Origin: Gemmatimonadota bacterium
GTDB taxonomy: Bacteria > Gemmatimonadota > Gemmatimonadetes > Gemmatimonadales > Gemmatimonadaceae
Assembly: GCA_016719105.1 (NCBI GenBank)
Contig: JADKAQ010000034.1
Location: 1-24,949, forward strand
DNA length: 24,949 nucleotides
Reading direction: 5' to 3'
Part shown: positions 23,301-24,949 of the stretch, piece after piece
Numbering within the stretch: position 1 is the stretch's first letter
How the letters are laid out: every line of letters begins with the position of its first letter
The notes under the pieces: model-generated
Seen by the model: only the letters and a program-made list of their open reading frames with translations
The model's database searches: none
What the model was told of the DNA's origin: nothing
Program-made: the position numbers and the translations under genes

Positions 23301-24949
23301 AGCGCGTCAGCAGCGTTGCGATGATCGATTCCCTGCAGGTCCAGTATACGGACCTCGGGACGATGTGGTGGAGTCGCTACTCCTCGATCGGGATCGCGCA
23401 GCTCTGGGGATCCTACAACCAGGCACGGACGATCTCGGTCGACTCGATCGGAGCGGACCCGCTGGGGAACACCTACACCGGCTGGCAACAGGACTGGTCG
23501 AAGATCGGGAACAACCCGCCGGTCGCCGCTCCGTTGCTGCCACGCCCCGCGACATACATCGCGGGTGTAGGCCGGATCGCGACGCAAGGCGCTGCGATCC
23601 CCGGCATTCGGACATTTTCGTACGACTCGGCGGGGAACGAGGCGTTCGCGTCGCTCCTCGGCCACAACGGCGGGAACAACCCCTCCGAGGACCGCGCCTC
23701 CTACTACGATGCCGCCGGGCAGCTGGTCGCGGCGGAGCTCCGGGCGCTCACCTCGGAGATTGACCCGACGCAGGGGTTGCGCAACTCGTTCGAGGAATAC
23801 CGCCGAGACGCCTTGGGCCGGCGTGTGTGGGTTCGGGCGCGGCGCCGGTGTCAGTTCGAGGTGGCGGGGCTTCCGGAGCCCGGTGGGGAAGCGATCGCGT
23901 GTTCGCGGAGTTTCGTGCGGCGCACCGTGTGGGACGGCGTGCGGGAGCTGGCGGAGATCCAGATGCCCGACACGCCGACCTCGCGCGAGCGCGATGCGAC
24001 GGTGCATGACAGCCTGCCGTTGATCAATGGCAAGGACCCGAATCCGTACTACGGGCGCGTCGTCTATACGTACGGGTTGGCGCTGGACCAACCGTTGGCG
24101 ATCTACCGGCTGGGCTATGCGGACAAGCCGAACGGGGGCGGGTTCACGGCGACCTGGGGCAACTTCGTGCTGAACCCCATCTGGGAAGCGACGGGGGAGG
24201 CCCGGATCGGGGTCTTCGGAAACGGGGCGGCGGTCCGACAGCTGGTCGCTGGCGGGACGGCGTGCGGGGTGGGCACATCAGCACAGCGGTGCGTGAAGCA
24301 ATACTGGGCGGAGAGCTTCACGCCGCGGGACCGGTTGCACGGCTTCACGGCGGCGAGTTACATGGGGTCGTTGCTGGAGGGGAAGCGGAACACGACGGGG
24401 ACGGAGTACAAGCGGGCGCGGGTGTACGATCCGCAGAGCGGGCGGTTTACGCAGGAAGATCCCATCGGCCTCGCGGGCGGCCTCAACCTCTATGGCTACG
24501 CCGGCGGCGATCCCGTCAACTTCTCGGATCCGTTTGGGCTGTGTCCGATCCCGCCATCGAATTGCCTGGATGTGGCGATGGCGGTGGCCAGTGTGGGCAG
24601 CTTCATCGCCAACCCGTCGCTCGGAGCAGGAGTTTCTGCGGTCCTGGATGTGGCGGGTGCAATACCGGGCGTTCCATCGGTCGGTGTGCTACGTCGCGTC
24701 CTCGGCGCCACGGACGAAGTTGTCGACGGTGCGCGGGCGCTGCAGAGTGCGGGCCGGACAGGGAAACAAACGCGGCTTCGCGAACTCGCGACAGATCCGG
24801 ACCTTGGGTCAGGGGACAGAGGCTGGATTCGGCAAGAGATGAATAGCATCGAGCGCGGCCAACGAAGTACTATTCGGAATCCGCCTGGCAAGGATCTCGC
24901 TCACCGACGCGGTTTCGAAGCTCGCAAGGGCTACAGCTATCAGCATAGT
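20360..24949 (+). CDS. RHS-repeat polymorphic toxin with Sec-type signal (rhs2), 3' end beyond the window
   Basis: The plus-strand frame is open from about 20300 to the last base, giving 1530 residues without a stop. The likely start is the GTG at 20360 (VVLRTWIVTTAMGGALLGGL, a Sec-type hydrophobic signal), preceded by GAGAGG. The N-terminal domain (EIDIYNSGYPIERSACLSVSL) and the blocks SNSPYGAGWWLAG, GGDGSTRTFTVGQAMYYDRL and GRRDWQQD closely match rhs1, so the two are paralogues of nearly equal core length. YD repeats fill the centre. The core ends YDPQSGRFTQEDPIGLAGG and DPVNFSDPFGLCP (1384-1396). The tip differs from rhs1: a hydrophobic pre-toxin segment, then LRELATDPDLGSGDRGWIRQ, EMNSIERGQRSTIRNPPGKD and LAHRRGFEARKGYSYQHS. 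This resembles the polymorphic toxin type 8 (Ntox8) family, predicted RNases; the remaining catalytic part and any immunity gene lie outside. The toxin class is recognised by eye only. Confidence 0.88.
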   Translation, partial: MVLRTWIVTTAMGGALLGGLTQSGGGVSLLRRVFGAPWAPAPPSAEIDIYNSGYPIERSACLSVSLGQSAGSECGNLRVVHALPSTRVFNTEMTPTLIYNSEFAHPYITIPVNIKQLSSTTQPDSVELELWWGAFGATKTRRARAAWRGTEWTAGVTTTRRVSIRLDSILSTDTTGVYAYSVVAANWYNGTRQQQGYQPSGGYHLVNRSNSPYGAGWWLAGHEQVKKYYQSGGTTALLWIGGDGSTRTFTVGQAMYYDRLDSIMYDAVSLKWVRKLPEGRRVEFDPTTGLHLRTVNRFGRATQFVYAGTPLKLDSLKLPTLAPRSYKFTYTSNRLTSVTAPKADASVTRVTSITNTVGNITQITNAGDSPVGFAYYGTSAHQYVMNQRTARTGTPTSFTFDSAMKVATASVSPGFGGATITHTLIAGESRGLPRSGTPSSVDTSKVYTRLDGPRAGGDSTVFRQGRFGTVRRFVDATGATTHIQPQVSFDGFEMAWLTTRVKLPLGRVLKYEWDDRANLLREIDSTGTTPGVRDTTAFTYDATYDQLTSITRPEHDGLTFGVNASNGRRDWQQDNRGVSSRISYGYDPTYAEQVTSVQLPVVGGASATYSYTYFPGSRNSKTETSPLGYTTTWTEDSIGRITRIAEPFDSAVTSTKREVHSFAYSLRGDVTHDTLSVLGGSSELVLVRSYYDADGLVTKVERSMSPDPASIGVMTTQWRRDNIGRPYAVQAPDGRVDSTVFNEIGKPVQWFGRRYNPANPGSAQAVTTLYDVLGRDSIRNTPALSYGARLVGIPTRWSIYGLDSAYRAYAIPALADTLLYDAEGRVVAARNRWARVTRTYKRNGRDSIETQDLADSAGAFGAHTYRVGFTTDRNGRRIKTAVPSQLVPATKDTMRIAYGAWGQGSRITDVDEGAMRYTYTARGEPENLTYLAASVTQAWTYDADGRLKASTVSNATGFPRWSYPQLRNISQRFDGRGKLLQRVSSVAMIDSLQVQYTDLGTMWWSRYSSIGIAQLWGSYNQARTISVDSIGADPLGNTYTGWQQDWSKIGNNPPVAAPLLPRPATYIAGVGRIATQGAAIPGIRTFSYDSAGNEAFASLLGHNGGNNPSEDRASYYDAAGQLVAAELRALTSEIDPTQGLRNSFEEYRRDALGRRVWVRARRRCQFEVAGLPEPGGEAIACSRSFVRRTVWDGVRELAEIQMPDTPTSRERDATVHDSLPLINGKDPNPYYGRVVYTYGLALDQPLAIYRLGYADKPNGGGFTATWGNFVLNPIWEATGEARIGVFGNGAAVRQLVAGGTACGVGTSAQRCVKQYWAESFTPRDRLHGFTAASYMGSLLEGKRNTTGTEYKRARVYDPQSGRFTQEDPIGLAGGLNLYGYAGGDPVNFSDPFGLCPIPPSNCLDVAMAVASVGSFIANPSLGAGVSAVLDVAGAIPGVPSVGVLRRVLGATDEVVDGARALQSAGRTGKQTRLRELATDPDLGSGDRGWIRQEMNSIERGQRSTIRNPPGKDLAHRRGFEARKGYSYQHS
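24509..24547 (+). repeat. 39-bp identical repeat at the toxin junction, copy 2
   Basis: It is identical to 6886-6924. It encodes the last 13 residues of the conserved RHS core and directly precedes the divergent toxin tip. Upstream of it the two genes differ mainly by synonymous changes; downstream they are unrelated. Confidence 0.9.

Noticed and set aside
1..24949. CRISPR arrays, tRNA or rRNA genes, insertion sequences, phage genes
   Set aside because: No regularly spaced repeats, tRNA-like cloverleaf or rRNA sequence, transposase, integrase or phage structural gene could be recognised.

Overview
This is a GC-rich bacterial window. The gene content (Sec-type RHS-repeat proteins, a compact type II secretion operon, sigma54-type activators and a molybdopterin hydroxylase) and the codon usage suggest a soil bacterium, most plausibly Gemmatimonadota. 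That taxonomic guess is inference and was not checked.

Layout. Positions 1-2310 are ordinary chromosome with visible decay: the 3' part of a molybdopterin-binding oxidoreductase gene with several frameshifts, an intact tRNA methyltransferase gene (trmO), and on the minus strand a nucleotidyltransferase gene and its small partner, both apparently frameshifted. Positions 2587-7804 form a polymorphic-toxin unit: a sigma54-like promoter, a giant RHS-repeat gene (rhs1), a coupled small gene that is probably its immunity gene, and directly after it a 61-bp element with the architecture of an integron attC site. Positions 7805-8656 are a gene-poor scar with one degenerate reverse frame. Positions 8657-20152 hold a complete type II secretion (T2SS) module: a stand-alone AAA+ sigma54 activator, a divergent small secreted protein, then gspE-G-F-H-I-J-K-L-M-C-D and a second AAA+ regulator, packed mostly with 4-nt start/stop overlaps. 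No prepilin peptidase (gspO) is present. From 20360 to the window end is a second RHS-repeat gene (rhs2), a paralogue of rhs1, open to the last base and ending inside what looks like a polymorphic toxin type 8 tip.

How it may work together. Both RHS proteins have N-terminal Sec-type signals and no PAAR/T6SS domain, so they would reach the periplasm and still need an outer-membrane exit. The only such machine in view is the T2SS lying between them. rhs1, gspE and rhs2 share a motif GGCACG-N4-(A/C)TGC with exactly 10 bp between GG and GC, the -24/-12 signature of sigma54 promoters. A weaker version precedes the divergent secreted gene. Both rhs genes also carry GTTCGC repeats about 110 and 90 bp upstream of the -24 element, where activators of the type encoded here normally bind. 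My leading hypothesis is a sigma54-controlled T2SS dedicated to exporting RHS toxins. The promoters and gene order are read from the sequence; the substrate relationship is inference.
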